Notes under the pieces: model-generated
Told to the model about the DNA's origin: nothing
The model's database searches: none
What the model saw: the letters and a program-made list of their open reading frames with translations, nothing else
Made by a program: the position numbers and the translations under genes
Assembly (NCBI RefSeq): GCF_001278705.1
Contig: NZ_CP012600.1
Coordinates: 2,727,817 to 2,791,816 of the forward strand
DNA from: Bacillus gobiensis
GTDB lineage: Bacteria; Bacillota; Bacilli; Bacillales; Bacillaceae
Direction: 5' to 3'
Length of the DNA: 64,000 bases
In this document: one piece after another, positions 1-9,065 of the stretch
Position numbering within the stretch: the first letter of the stretch is position 1
How the letters are laid out: each line of letters opens with the position of its first letter

Positions 1-1
1 G

Positions 2-151
2 GCTGATCATGTCGTTCAACACGAATTGAAAGGCACAGGGGGAAAAATAGGCGGCGTGTATTATTATCAAGTGAACGAAGATGACCGGCTTGCGATTTCG
101 AAAGAACTGAAAGAAAATTTAGAAATGGACAAAACGGCAAGCAAAAACTAA
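2..151 (+). CDS. C-terminal end of an unidentified protein (cut by window edge)
   Basis: An open frame runs in from the left edge and ends at TAA 149-151, giving the last 49 residues of a protein. The tail is hydrophilic, with a GGVYYYQV stretch followed by a charged helix-like segment. I do not recognise the family. The frame is followed within 40 bases by a strong hairpin terminator, which supports it as a real gene end. The start lies outside the window. Confidence 0.5.
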   Translation, partial: ADHVVQHELKGTGGKIGGVYYYQVNEDDRLAISKELKENLEMDKTASKN

Positions 152-187
152 TTTAAAATTCGCTGTCCGATAAGCTCTCTAAAAAGT

Positions 188-230
188 AAAGCAGCAAAAG
201 AAAATTGATCCTTTTTTCTTTTGCTGCTTT
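188..230. terminator. Bidirectional intrinsic terminator
   Basis: A 17-base arm (AAAGCAGCAAAAGAAAA) is repeated inverted after a short loop, flanked by A-rich and T-rich sequence on the two sides. It sits between the convergent ends of the left-edge gene (+) and the DUF2306-like gene (-), so it can stop transcription both ways. Confidence 0.85.
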
Positions 231-236
231 TGCACT

Positions 237-917
237 CTAAATAGAAATTTTTCGATATTGTTTTCCCTTATTGATATAAGGAGCTGTAAAAATCCATGCT
301 ATGATTATATTGGGCACCCAGCATAGCCATGAAATCACTATGTAATAGGAAGCATAAGCTTCACCGCCAAATATCATAGCAAATAACCCGAGCCACAACC
401 GTAATGTTACTGCCACAAAAGTTAAACTGTAGCTTCTTATTACCCACGCTCGATGAAAAAGTATCTCTCCTTTCACCGCATGGTAAGTCGCCATCAGGGT
501 CGTAAAAATCCATAAAACAGAAAGGATAATAAAACCAACGTGGGAAATAATCCCCCCCGTAGAATAAAAGGCTACATAGAATCCCGAGAGTCCTCCGATT
601 AAAATGCCTCCCACATATATGTATCCCATGATTCGATGAATGGACAGGTTATTTTTTCGAATCTTTTTGATAAATAAGAAGGGACCAATTAGCAAGGGGA
701 TTGCCGATCCAAAAATATGGATTAATATCATTACATCCCATATACTGGATAGTTTCTCTTGATAATAATCGACTTTAACAAAATAAAATCCAGAATTCGC
801 CAAGCCGATAATCCCATATTGAATAATAGCATATATAACGATGCTAAACCCTAATACAAACATGCCCCATTTAAAAAACATTGTTAATTTACTGGTTTCT
901 GTCAATGATCTAAACAA
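237..917 (-). CDS. DUF2306-like polytopic membrane protein
   Basis: A 226-residue protein with about six or seven hydrophobic segments. The region with HRIMGYIYV in the middle and HRAWVIRSYSLT near residue 155 matches the pattern I associate with the DUF2306 family of predicted membrane proteins, whose biochemical role is unknown to me. The annotated start is TTG at 915-917, very close to its AAAGG motif, so an internal start (TTG or the ATG at codon 13) is possible. It lies 95 bases downstream of the Sfp-type transferase gene in the same direction and could be the last gene of the PKS/NRPS transcript. A role in export or self-protection would be inference only. Confidence 0.6.
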   Translation of the reverse strand: MFRSLTETSKLTMFFKWGMFVLGFSIVIYAIIQYGIIGLANSGFYFVKVDYYQEKLSSIWDVMILIHIFGSAIPLLIGPFLFIKKIRKNNLSIHRIMGYIYVGGILIGGLSGFYVAFYSTGGIISHVGFIILSVLWIFTTLMATYHAVKGEILFHRAWVIRSYSLTFVAVTLRLWLGLFAMIFGGEAYASYYIVISWLCWVPNIIIAWIFTAPYINKGKQYRKISI

Positions 918-1012
918 CCTTTCTACTTGCTCGGTTTAATATATTTGTGCGTACTATCAAACAAAAACCACTGACATTAATCCCTTATGACTCAAACAAC
1001 TTTATCTTTATA

Positions 1013-1708
1013 TTATTTCATATTTTCATTTTCAACCAAGTCTTTTAATAGCTCTGCAGCATCAAGCGTTTCCATATTATTTATCTGACAGGTCCCACGT
1101 ATACAAACAGTTAGTTGATAGCGGCATTCGACTTGAAAGGTCTGAAAAGATACATTTTGCTGTTTTCCGTCTAATGTTATAGTGGGTCTATCAAAATATA
1201 CATTTGTATTTAGTCGATCCGGTGACAGACTCAGCCCTGTTCCGATCATTTTTAAAAAGCTTTCCTTTACTGTCCAAATCGTATAGAAATATTTTTCGGC
1301 TTCATCATCAGGAAGAGATTGCAGATATGCATACTCTTCCTTCGTAAGTGCCCCACTCATTGAATCTAGGCAGACTGGCTTTATATATTCAATATCCACA
1401 CCTATTTCGTACTTAGAAACTGCTAATACAACCAAACGCATTGAATGAGAAATATTAAATTGAAAATGGTTTTGATTCTTCACAAAAGGCTTTCCATACT
1501 CTGTAAAGCTAATGGAATCAGGATACTGGCTGCGTGGCAAGACCTTTTGAAGCATCATATACCCAAGTAAGCTTCTTATAGAGTCTTCTATATGATAAAA
1601 GGATTTTATCTTCTCTCTTTTAATAGGAGGAAGCAAACAAATCGCTTTATTGATCATCTCTTCATCTATCGCATCCGGTAATTCCGCTAGAAATAACTGC
1701 GTACTCAT
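1013..1708 (-). CDS. Sfp-type 4'-phosphopantetheinyl transferase
   Basis: This 231-residue protein should transfer the phosphopantetheine arm of coenzyme A onto the conserved Ser of carrier domains, activating the ACP and PCP domains encoded upstream. The family signatures are visible: GVDIEYIKP near residue 103, whose Asp and Glu bind magnesium, and WTVKESFLKMIGTGLSL near residues 145-161. Length fits Sfp (about 224 residues). It starts only a few bases after the thioesterase stop codon, has a weak ribosome binding site of its own, and is therefore probably translationally coupled. Its place in the operon says it serves the PKS/NRPS. Cross-talk with other carrier proteins is possible. Confidence 0.93.
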   Translation of the reverse strand: MSTQLFLAELPDAIDEEMINKAICLLPPIKREKIKSFYHIEDSIRSLLGYMMLQKVLPRSQYPDSISFTEYGKPFVKNQNHFQFNISHSMRLVVLAVSKYEIGVDIEYIKPVCLDSMSGALTKEEYAYLQSLPDDEAEKYFYTIWTVKESFLKMIGTGLSLSPDRLNTNVYFDRPTITLDGKQQNVSFQTFQVECRYQLTVCIRGTCQINNMETLDAAELLKDLVENENMK

Positions 1709-1711
1709 AAC

Positions 1712-2476
1712 TCACACTACTGATAATTCTAAAGTCTCTGCTATTTTTTGGACAATCACCTGTTCATGCTGATGAATAAAAAAGTGATTTCCTTCCATCT
1801 TAATGCAATCAAAGCTTCTGCTTGTCAGTGAACTCCATGCATCGATGGATTCCACTGCAACACTTCTATCACCTTTTCCAGCGAATGCTGTAATAGGGAC
1901 AGATAATACTTTATTATCAGCAGAATATTGGTATGTTTCGCAAATCTGAAGATCTGCTCTCATAATAGGAAGCACTATATTTAATAATTCTTTATTATTT
2001 AGAACAGTTTCCGGTGTTCCATCTAACTCTCTCAACCTCTGAATAAGCGCATCATCTGGTAAATTGTACGTCGTTTTATTCGTGCTTCTCTGAAGATGAG
2101 GAGCTCTATGAGCTGAAGGGAAAAAGTGCCTTGGCAGCAATCCTTCACTTTTATTTAAAGACTGGATCAATTCATAAGCGATTAAAGCTCCCATACTATG
2201 ACCAAAGAAACAATATGGTTTTTCCTCTAAATAAGGAATCATGGCTTTTTTTAACGTCTCCACTAAAATATCCTTATGACGAATAGATGGTTCAGTGATT
2301 CTTCTTCCCCTTCCCGGCAGCTCAATACTCGCTAGCTCAAGATCATCCGGCAAATATTTGTTCCATGTTTTGTAAACATTAGCTCCTCCACCAGCATACG
2401 AGAAACAAAACAATCTCATTCTCGCCTCTGGTTTTACTTCATCGATTATTACCCATTTATTCTGCAAATTCCTCAC
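1712..2476 (-). CDS. Type II thioesterase (SrfAD/GrsT-like)
   Basis: A 254-residue alpha/beta hydrolase with the nucleophile motif GHSMGA near residue 94, an early FCFSYAGGG oxyanion-loop motif near residue 24 typical of NRPS editing thioesterases, and EGNHFFIHQH near residue 228 carrying the catalytic His. Such enzymes hydrolyse wrongly loaded or stalled thioesters from carrier domains. Because the NRPS has no fused thioesterase, this protein may also release the final product, which is inference. The start used is GTG at 2474-2476 with a weak ribosome binding site. The gene is 85 bases after the NRPS, with a hairpin between, and 3 bases before the phosphopantetheinyl transferase gene. Confidence 0.93.
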   Translation of the reverse strand: MRNLQNKWVIIDEVKPEARMRLFCFSYAGGGANVYKTWNKYLPDDLELASIELPGRGRRITEPSIRHKDILVETLKKAMIPYLEEKPYCFFGHSMGALIAYELIQSLNKSEGLLPRHFFPSAHRAPHLQRSTNKTTYNLPDDALIQRLRELDGTPETVLNNKELLNIVLPIMRADLQICETYQYSADNKVLSVPITAFAGKGDRSVAVESIDAWSSLTSRSFDCIKMEGNHFFIHQHEQVIVQKIAETLELSVV

Positions 2477-2492
2477 TCTTTCATTTTGGTAG

Positions 2493-2532
2493 AAGCGCTG
2501 TCCTTTTGCTTAATGAGAAAGGAACAGCACTT
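2493..2532 (-). promoter_or_regulatory. Intercistronic hairpin between NRPS and thioesterase genes
   Basis: Arms of about 15 bases (AAGTGCTGTTCCTTT in the gene sense, paired with AAAAGGACAGCGCTT) lie in the 85-base gap. No T-run follows, so it is not a classical terminator. It may be a processing site or mRNA 3'-end stabiliser that lowers or separates expression of the small downstream genes. Confidence 0.5.
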
Positions 2533-2561
2533 CAATGATTTTATTCTCTCGTGTACAAATC

Positions 2562-5500
2562 TTATAAACTTCCATTTGCTCCAATGAACATTTTTTGCTC
2601 AGCAAGATTGGCTAAAGAGCTCACACTTGGCTCTTGATAAAAATCCTTCAAAGATAGCTGCATGGACAATTCTTTTTGGAGTTTTGTCATCATTCGAATC
2701 GCCTGCATCGAATCCCCGCCTAATTCAAAGAAACTATTATTTATCCCGATCTCTTTCTCGTCGACATTTAAAATCTCAGACCACAATTTTGTAATACTCA
2801 GTTGCATTTCCGTAACAGGAGGCTCCCATTTTTCAGCTGCATGCGTTGTCTCTTTGACAAGTGAATTCAACTTTTTGTAATCAACTTTTCCGTTGGACGT
2901 TAGCGGAATCGTGTCAATACATATAAATTGAGAAGGAATCATATAACTAGCTATTTTGTTTTCAAGAAAATGGTGTAAGTGATCCGGTTCAATATGATTC
3001 TCTGAGATATAGAAAGCAATTAGGCTTTTTATGTCATTCTTGTTGCTGGCTAAAATGACACATTTTTCAATCTGTGGATGCTGGCTCAGGTTTACTTCGA
3101 TTTCTCCAAGTTCTACTCGATATCCTTGAATTTTCACTTGATTATCTTCACGTCCAAGCAGTTCAATATTACCATCCGGCAGATAACGCCCTATATCTCC
3201 TGTTCTATAAAGGCGTTCTCCCGTCTGAGGATGAATAATAAAACTATTTTTCGTTTTTTCTTCATCCTTCCAATACCCTTCCGCTACTCCAACTCCACCG
3301 ATATAAATATCTCCAAAACCCCAAGTAGGGCAATGCTCTAAAAACTTATTTAACACATACACTTTTTGATTTTTCATTGGTTTACCATAAGGAATACTCT
3401 TCCATCCTGATTTCACATTGTGGATAGGGTACATAATTGACCAAATGGAAGCTTCTGTGGCACCACCTAATGAGATCACTTGCAGATTATCATTTCCAGA
3501 TAAATCTTTCATTTGTTCTGGCAATGACAACGGAATCCAGTCACCGCTTAGCATAACTAACCGAATAGACTCTGGAAGATCCATGTTGTTGCTGTATATA
3601 TACTCGACCAATAAAGACATAAGCTGCGGCACAGAATTCCATACCGTAATTTGTTTTTCGTTTATCAATTCATACCAATGTATAGGGTCTAAAGCTTTCT
3701 CCTTATCCGGAATAACAATGGTTCCACCGGATGCTAACATGCCAAAAACATCATAGACAGAAAGGTCAAAGGTAAAACTAGACAATGCTAACACTTTATC
3801 CTTTTCCGTTATACCGAAACGTTCATTAACATCTAAGATTGTATTCAACGCTGCTTGATGTGAGATCATAACACCCTTCGGTTCACCTGTTGAGCCAGAT
3901 GTAAAAATAACATAGGCTAAATCATCTGGATTCGCCTCAATTTGGGGCGCTTTTTCATCGTTAGAAAGGTAATCAAAGGTATCAACGTCTATTACATGTA
4001 CGTTACGATTTTCTTTAAAATCAGACTCTAGCCACGACTGCGTAAGAATAATCTGGATATCTGCCTTCTGAATCAGATAATCGATGCGCTCCTTAGGTAA
4101 ATCAGGATTAATCGGTAAATAGGCAGCATTTGCTTTTAATACAGATAATCCAGCCACTACTTGTTCCCAGCCTTTGTCCATGATGATGCCAATTGCTTGA
4201 TTTTTCTTTGCCCCTAATTCTATTACATAATTACTCAATGAATTCGCTTTTTGGTCTATTTCCTGATACGTAAAACAACGATCACTCGTCTCAACTGCAA
4301 TTGCATTTGGTTTCTGTACAGCCTGTTTCTCGAAATTAGAATGCAGGAGTCCTTCTTCCCACTCTTTTTCCGTATGATTGATCGTGGCTCTTAATTCTTT
4401 TTGGTCATCCGGAATTAAAGGAATCACCTTTTCTTCCCAGATCGCATCATCTACAGCTAATTTCTGGACAAATGCCCAGTAGCACTCAAACATGTCTTTA
4501 ATAAATCCTTCAGGATACACTTCTTCTACAACATCCCAGTTGCACAACAATCGTTTAGTATCTTCCCAAACTCCGCAATCCAGCCACACTTGGGATGTTT
4601 GGGTAATCCCGTTTTCACTCACTGGCTTAAATGGAATCGGTGTATCTTCCTGGTCAGGTACCGGCACTACAAGTGCTGAAGTAAATACGACCGGCATTTT
4701 TGCCTGTGTTGCATCACCTTGGGCACTAGTCAAGGCTCTAAGCACTTCAACTCCAGAAATATAATTATGCTCTAAATCATCCCATAATTCTTTTTGGATT
4801 TTGCGAGCCCTTTCGATAAATGTACTCCCAATTTGCTGATCGATAGCCAATAAAGTTAATGAGGTAAACTCTCCTACGATATCTGTCACCTGCTGATGTA
4901 CAGCATGCCGGCTTAAAAACGTCAAATTTAACGAGAATGCAGGTTCCTTGCTCCATGCAGCAAATACTTCTGCATGTACCGCTAATAAAAGTCCCGTAAC
5001 AGTAATCCCATAGCTGCTTGCTTTATTCTTTAATTTTTCCCATCGTTCTCTTTCCAGCACGCGATGATATCTTGTAAATTTCGGCTCTAAGATAGAACGC
5101 GGATTTTGAGCTATCGGAAGTTCAGGCGCTGGAGGCAAGAATTTCACTTTATTGTTCCAATACTCTCTTGCTTCTTCATATTTTTTGGTGTTCTTGACAA
5201 TTTCTTGTTCAGCAAATACATAATCTCTGAATGAAAAGTCTAATTCTGGCAGCATCTCAGACTTATCTTCGTAAATTACAACCAATTCCCTAACTAAATT
5301 GACAAAGCTCCAAACATCCCAAAACAAGGCATCGGTAGAAAAGTGAATTCTAGCTTGATTACGAGCTAGCTTTGTGACTCGAATGTCAAAGGTCGGCCAT
5401 TGTGTCACACTTAATTTTTGATGAGACATTTCGTCTCGAACCCCTTGTAAACCAATTGAGCACTGTTCTTCATTTGAATGTTCAAAGTCTAATACTTTTA

Positions 5501-8500
5501 TTTTATAATAAGGTACTTCTTTTAATGTTTGCTGGTAGCCATCTTCAGAAATTACCGTCCGCAGCATTTCGTGCCGCATAATTAATTGATTCCATGCTTG
5601 TTCAAAAGCCTCAACATCCAGATTCTCAGCTTCTAATTCGTCATAGCTGTGCGTCGTCACATTCCCAAGCTCAAATATTTCCTGTCTTCCTACCCAATAC
5701 GCTTGTTGTACATCGGTTAACGGAAAAGGTTCATACTTATTTTCTTTATCAGGTTTGTATTCCGGAAGATCAAATACATCATTTTGCCCTTTTCCTTCAA
5801 GCTTGGAGATATATTCAGCTAATTTGGCTATGGTTGGCGCTTCAAAAATCGCCTTTAGCGGAACATGAATATGGAACGCTTTACGAATTTGACTGGTAAT
5901 TTGCATCGCCATAAGCGAGTGGCCGCCTAATTCAAAGAAATTATCATTTACTCCAATACGCGGCTGCGCAAATATTTGTTCCCATATATCCTGTAACATG
6001 CTTTCATTTAAAGTTCTTGCCGCCACATAAGAGGATAAATACTTTTCTAAATCAGGAGCAGGCAGCAGCTGGCGATTGATTTTTCCGTTTGCACTAAGCG
6101 GAATCTGATCAATTTTGATAAATTGATTAGGAACCATATAGTCTGGTAAGGACTTTTTCATATGGTTTCTTAAATCTTGAGTATGAATTTCTTTATCGCT
6201 CTCTACATAATAAGCAATTAGCTGCTTATCATTATGATCACCATAATCTACTACAATGCAGTCTTTCAAATCCGCAAATTTCAAAAGAACAGCACTTACC
6301 TCATTTAATTCCACACGAAAGCCCCTGATTTTCACTTGACTATCCGTTCTGCCGATCAGTTCAATATTTCCATCTAACAAAAATCGTGCTAAATCCCCTG
6401 TTTTATATAAATAGATGGATTCTTCACCAACTGCGTGATAAATAAATCTTTCATTCGTTAATTCATTTCGATTCATATAGCCTTTTGCTACGCCTTTTCC
6501 CCCAATATAAAGCTCCCCTATAACGCCAAATGGCACCATATTGAGTTCAGAGTCCAGAATAAACAGCTGTTTATTTGCCAACGGTTTTCCAATCGGAACA
6601 GTCGATGCCTGTGGCAAATGTTCGTGATTCGATTCAAAAAAAGTGGAATCAATAGTATCTTCCGTTAAACCATAGGAGTTAATCAATCTAGCCTCTGGAT
6701 TCAAATAAGACTGAAACTGTTTATATTCATCCATGTACCAAACATCAGAACCAAGGACAACAATCTTCATATGGTCCAGTTTTTGATTGGTATCCTCTAA
6801 GAACTGAATAAGATGACGGAAAACTGCTGGAACAAACTCAGCAAAATCAACCTGTTCTTTTACTATTAATTGATACAATTCTTCAGAATCTGTCAAAAAT
6901 TCAGGAGGACATAAAACAAGTTTTGCACCGGAGAGCAGCGCCCGTATGATATCCCCCGTACAAACATCAAAGGAAAAACTCGCCATTTGCAAATGTGTCT
7001 TTATACCATCGGACAAAGAATAGGCTCTTTCCCAGCCGAAGTATGCATTTACAAGATTGCCATGAGAAATAATGACACCTTTAGGCTGGCCGGTAGTACC
7101 AGAAGTATAGATGATATATGCTGTGTCGTCTAAATTGACTTCTACTGCTTGGTACTCGTCATCCATCTCCTTCAATTCAGCAATAACCGAATCATTTAGA
7201 ACAATGACTTCATTAAGCGCAAGTGACAAATCGTGATTTACTTGGTGAGATGTAATAAGCACTTTTATACCGCTGTCATTTATGATAAATTCTTGTCTTT
7301 CGATCGGATACTGAGGATCAATAGGTACATAGGCTGCTCCAATTTTCAATACAGCCAGCATGCTGATTACCATTTCCATCGATTTATCGATCGATATACC
7401 AACTAATTCATTCTTTTGCACACCTTGTTTGTTTAGATAGCTGGCGAAACGATTGACTGCTTTATTCAATTCATCATAGCTATAACAATGATCGCGATAC
7501 GAGAGTGCAACACTTTCATGATTAGCATGAACTGCTTTCTCAAACAATGCCATCACAGATTCAGAAGAATCATAAAATTGCTCGGGGCCGCTTCCCAGCT
7601 TAGCAAGCTCTTCTTCCTCATCTTCTGTCAGTAAATTGAGATGAGAGATGCTTTGTTCAGGATCCTTTGCGATTTGACTCAATAAATGTAAATATTGATT
7701 TGCCATTCTTTGAACGGTACTGCCATGAAATAGATCCGTATTGTACTCAAATACTATTTTCGGCAAAACGTCGCCGCTTCCTTCAAAAATGTCTAATGAT
7801 AGATCAAATTTAGAGGTTCCCGGATCAATATGTTCAAAATCAACGATGAGATTTTCTAATTGTACTGATGGGATGGCATTTTGATAAGAAAACAAAACTT
7901 GAAAGATCGGATTGTAACTCAATTCTCTAGTCGGGCGAACTCGTTCTACTACAGAATCAAATGAAACATATTTATTTTCGAACACCTGTAAAGAATTCGA
8001 TTTCACTTGCTTTAACAAATCGATAAATGATAATTGAGAGGATAACTTGCTTCTAATCGGTAAAGTATTCACAAATAAGCCAATTAAGTCTTTTATTTCA
8101 GCTTGATCACGGCAGGAGATGGGGAACCCTACAATAATATCTTCTTGGTTAGAATTTCGGCTTAGTAAAACCTTAAATGCTGCAAGAGTCATCATAAACA
8201 ATGTTGTATCATTCTCTTTACATACTTCGGATAACTGATGATATACCTCTCTTGGCATCTCTATTGAGTACAGCTTTCCCTTATGATTCTGTTCTTTTGG
8301 CCGTTGATAATCTAAAGGGAGATTAAGCAGCTCAGTACACCCTTCTAACTCCTTCTCCCAAAAGGCTAACTGTTTTTCCTTTTTTTCTTCTGTCATGTAG
8401 GACTTTTCCCATTCTACATAATCAGTATATTGCAAATCATTTAGATTAACTTCTGTTCTTACGTTTTCTTCACTAATCTGTTTATAAATCGTTAACAGCT

Positions 8501-9065
8501 GTTGTATGAAGTTTTCAAGAGACCACCCATCAAAAATGATATGGTGGAAAGATAAAACAAGCAGAGATTCCTCTGCATCTTTTTGTAAAATAGAAGCGCT
8601 CCATAATGGACCTTTTTCTAAGTAAAACGGCTGTTGCAGCAGACTAGTAATGAGTTCTTGAATTTGTTCATTCGTATAGCCTTGAACGTTTTTTACCACC
8701 AACTCGATTTTGTTAAATTGATCGTTAATTCTTTGGAATCCATCTCCATCCTCGTTGACAACAAAATGCATACGAAGAACATTATGCCTTTGGATCAATA
8801 GATTGAGGGCTTCTTCCAAAACCACCAGATCTAAAAAGCCTTTGAATTTTAAGCAGCCAGGAATATTATAGAAAGGATTGCCGGCATCCAATTTTTCTAG
8901 AAAGAACATTCTTTGTTGGCTTGAAGAGAGAGGGAAAGCTGTTTTTCCTCTCTCCCCCGGAACAATCTTTTTCTTCTCCTTTTCAAGCCTTTTTTGCAAC
9001 TCTTTTTGTATTAACGCTTTTTTCTCTTCCGATAATCCAGAAATAGTATCCAATAACCTATTCAT
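2562..9065 (-). CDS. Two-module NRPS: C-A-PCP-Cy-A-PCP
   Basis: A 2167-residue nonribosomal peptide synthetase. Domains in order: condensation (about 40-480, HHIIFDGWS near 175), adenylation 1 (500-1000, YTSGTTGQPKG near 650), carrier 1 (GGHSLM near 1046), cyclization Cy (1110-1540, entry FPLTDVQQAYWVGR, active motif DALFWDVWS matching DxxxxDxxS near 1247), adenylation 2 (1565-2070, FTSGSTGEPKG near 1725), carrier 2 (GGDSMQ near 2117). By my alignment the pocket residues of A1 read D-V-G-E-V-G-S-I-D, close to the ornithine code, and those of A2 read D-L-Y-N-M-S-L-I-W, close to the cysteine code. The Cy domain would therefore form a thiazoline. There is no terminal thioesterase. The start codon overlaps the PKS stop (ATGA), so the two are coupled and the first C domain should accept the polyketide. 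Confidence 0.95.
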   Translation of the reverse strand: MNRLLDTISGLSEEKKALIQKELQKRLEKEKKKIVPGERGKTAFPLSSSQQRMFFLEKLDAGNPFYNIPGCLKFKGFLDLVVLEEALNLLIQRHNVLRMHFVVNEDGDGFQRINDQFNKIELVVKNVQGYTNEQIQELITSLLQQPFYLEKGPLWSASILQKDAEESLLVLSFHHIIFDGWSLENFIQQLLTIYKQISEENVRTEVNLNDLQYTDYVEWEKSYMTEEKKEKQLAFWEKELEGCTELLNLPLDYQRPKEQNHKGKLYSIEMPREVYHQLSEVCKENDTTLFMMTLAAFKVLLSRNSNQEDIIVGFPISCRDQAEIKDLIGLFVNTLPIRSKLSSQLSFIDLLKQVKSNSLQVFENKYVSFDSVVERVRPTRELSYNPIFQVLFSYQNAIPSVQLENLIVDFEHIDPGTSKFDLSLDIFEGSGDVLPKIVFEYNTDLFHGSTVQRMANQYLHLLSQIAKDPEQSISHLNLLTEDEEEELAKLGSGPEQFYDSSESVMALFEKAVHANHESVALSYRDHCYSYDELNKAVNRFASYLNKQGVQKNELVGISIDKSMEMVISMLAVLKIGAAYVPIDPQYPIERQEFIINDSGIKVLITSHQVNHDLSLALNEVIVLNDSVIAELKEMDDEYQAVEVNLDDTAYIIYTSGTTGQPKGVIISHGNLVNAYFGWERAYSLSDGIKTHLQMASFSFDVCTGDIIRALLSGAKLVLCPPEFLTDSEELYQLIVKEQVDFAEFVPAVFRHLIQFLEDTNQKLDHMKIVVLGSDVWYMDEYKQFQSYLNPEARLINSYGLTEDTIDSTFFESNHEHLPQASTVPIGKPLANKQLFILDSELNMVPFGVIGELYIGGKGVAKGYMNRNELTNERFIYHAVGEESIYLYKTGDLARFLLDGNIELIGRTDSQVKIRGFRVELNEVSAVLLKFADLKDCIVVDYGDHNDKQLIAYYVESDKEIHTQDLRNHMKKSLPDYMVPNQFIKIDQIPLSANGKINRQLLPAPDLEKYLSSYVAARTLNESMLQDIWEQIFAQPRIGVNDNFFELGGHSLMAMQITSQIRKAFHIHVPLKAIFEAPTIAKLAEYISKLEGKGQNDVFDLPEYKPDKENKYEPFPLTDVQQAYWVGRQEIFELGNVTTHSYDELEAENLDVEAFEQAWNQLIMRHEMLRTVISEDGYQQTLKEVPYYKIKVLDFEHSNEEQCSIGLQGVRDEMSHQKLSVTQWPTFDIRVTKLARNQARIHFSTDALFWDVWSFVNLVRELVVIYEDKSEMLPELDFSFRDYVFAEQEIVKNTKKYEEAREYWNNKVKFLPPAPELPIAQNPRSILEPKFTRYHRVLERERWEKLKNKASSYGITVTGLLLAVHAEVFAAWSKEPAFSLNLTFLSRHAVHQQVTDIVGEFTSLTLLAIDQQIGSTFIERARKIQKELWDDLEHNYISGVEVLRALTSAQGDATQAKMPVVFTSALVVPVPDQEDTPIPFKPVSENGITQTSQVWLDCGVWEDTKRLLCNWDVVEEVYPEGFIKDMFECYWAFVQKLAVDDAIWEEKVIPLIPDDQKELRATINHTEKEWEEGLLHSNFEKQAVQKPNAIAVETSDRCFTYQEIDQKANSLSNYVIELGAKKNQAIGIIMDKGWEQVVAGLSVLKANAAYLPINPDLPKERIDYLIQKADIQIILTQSWLESDFKENRNVHVIDVDTFDYLSNDEKAPQIEANPDDLAYVIFTSGSTGEPKGVMISHQAALNTILDVNERFGITEKDKVLALSSFTFDLSVYDVFGMLASGGTIVIPDKEKALDPIHWYELINEKQITVWNSVPQLMSLLVEYIYSNNMDLPESIRLVMLSGDWIPLSLPEQMKDLSGNDNLQVISLGGATEASIWSIMYPIHNVKSGWKSIPYGKPMKNQKVYVLNKFLEHCPTWGFGDIYIGGVGVAEGYWKDEEKTKNSFIIHPQTGERLYRTGDIGRYLPDGNIELLGREDNQVKIQGYRVELGEIEVNLSQHPQIEKCVILASNKNDIKSLIAFYISENHIEPDHLHHFLENKIASYMIPSQFICIDTIPLTSNGKVDYKKLNSLVKETTHAAEKWEPPVTEMQLSITKLWSEILNVDEKEIGINNSFFELGGDSMQAIRMMTKLQKELSMQLSLKDFYQEPSVSSLANLAEQKMFIGANGSL

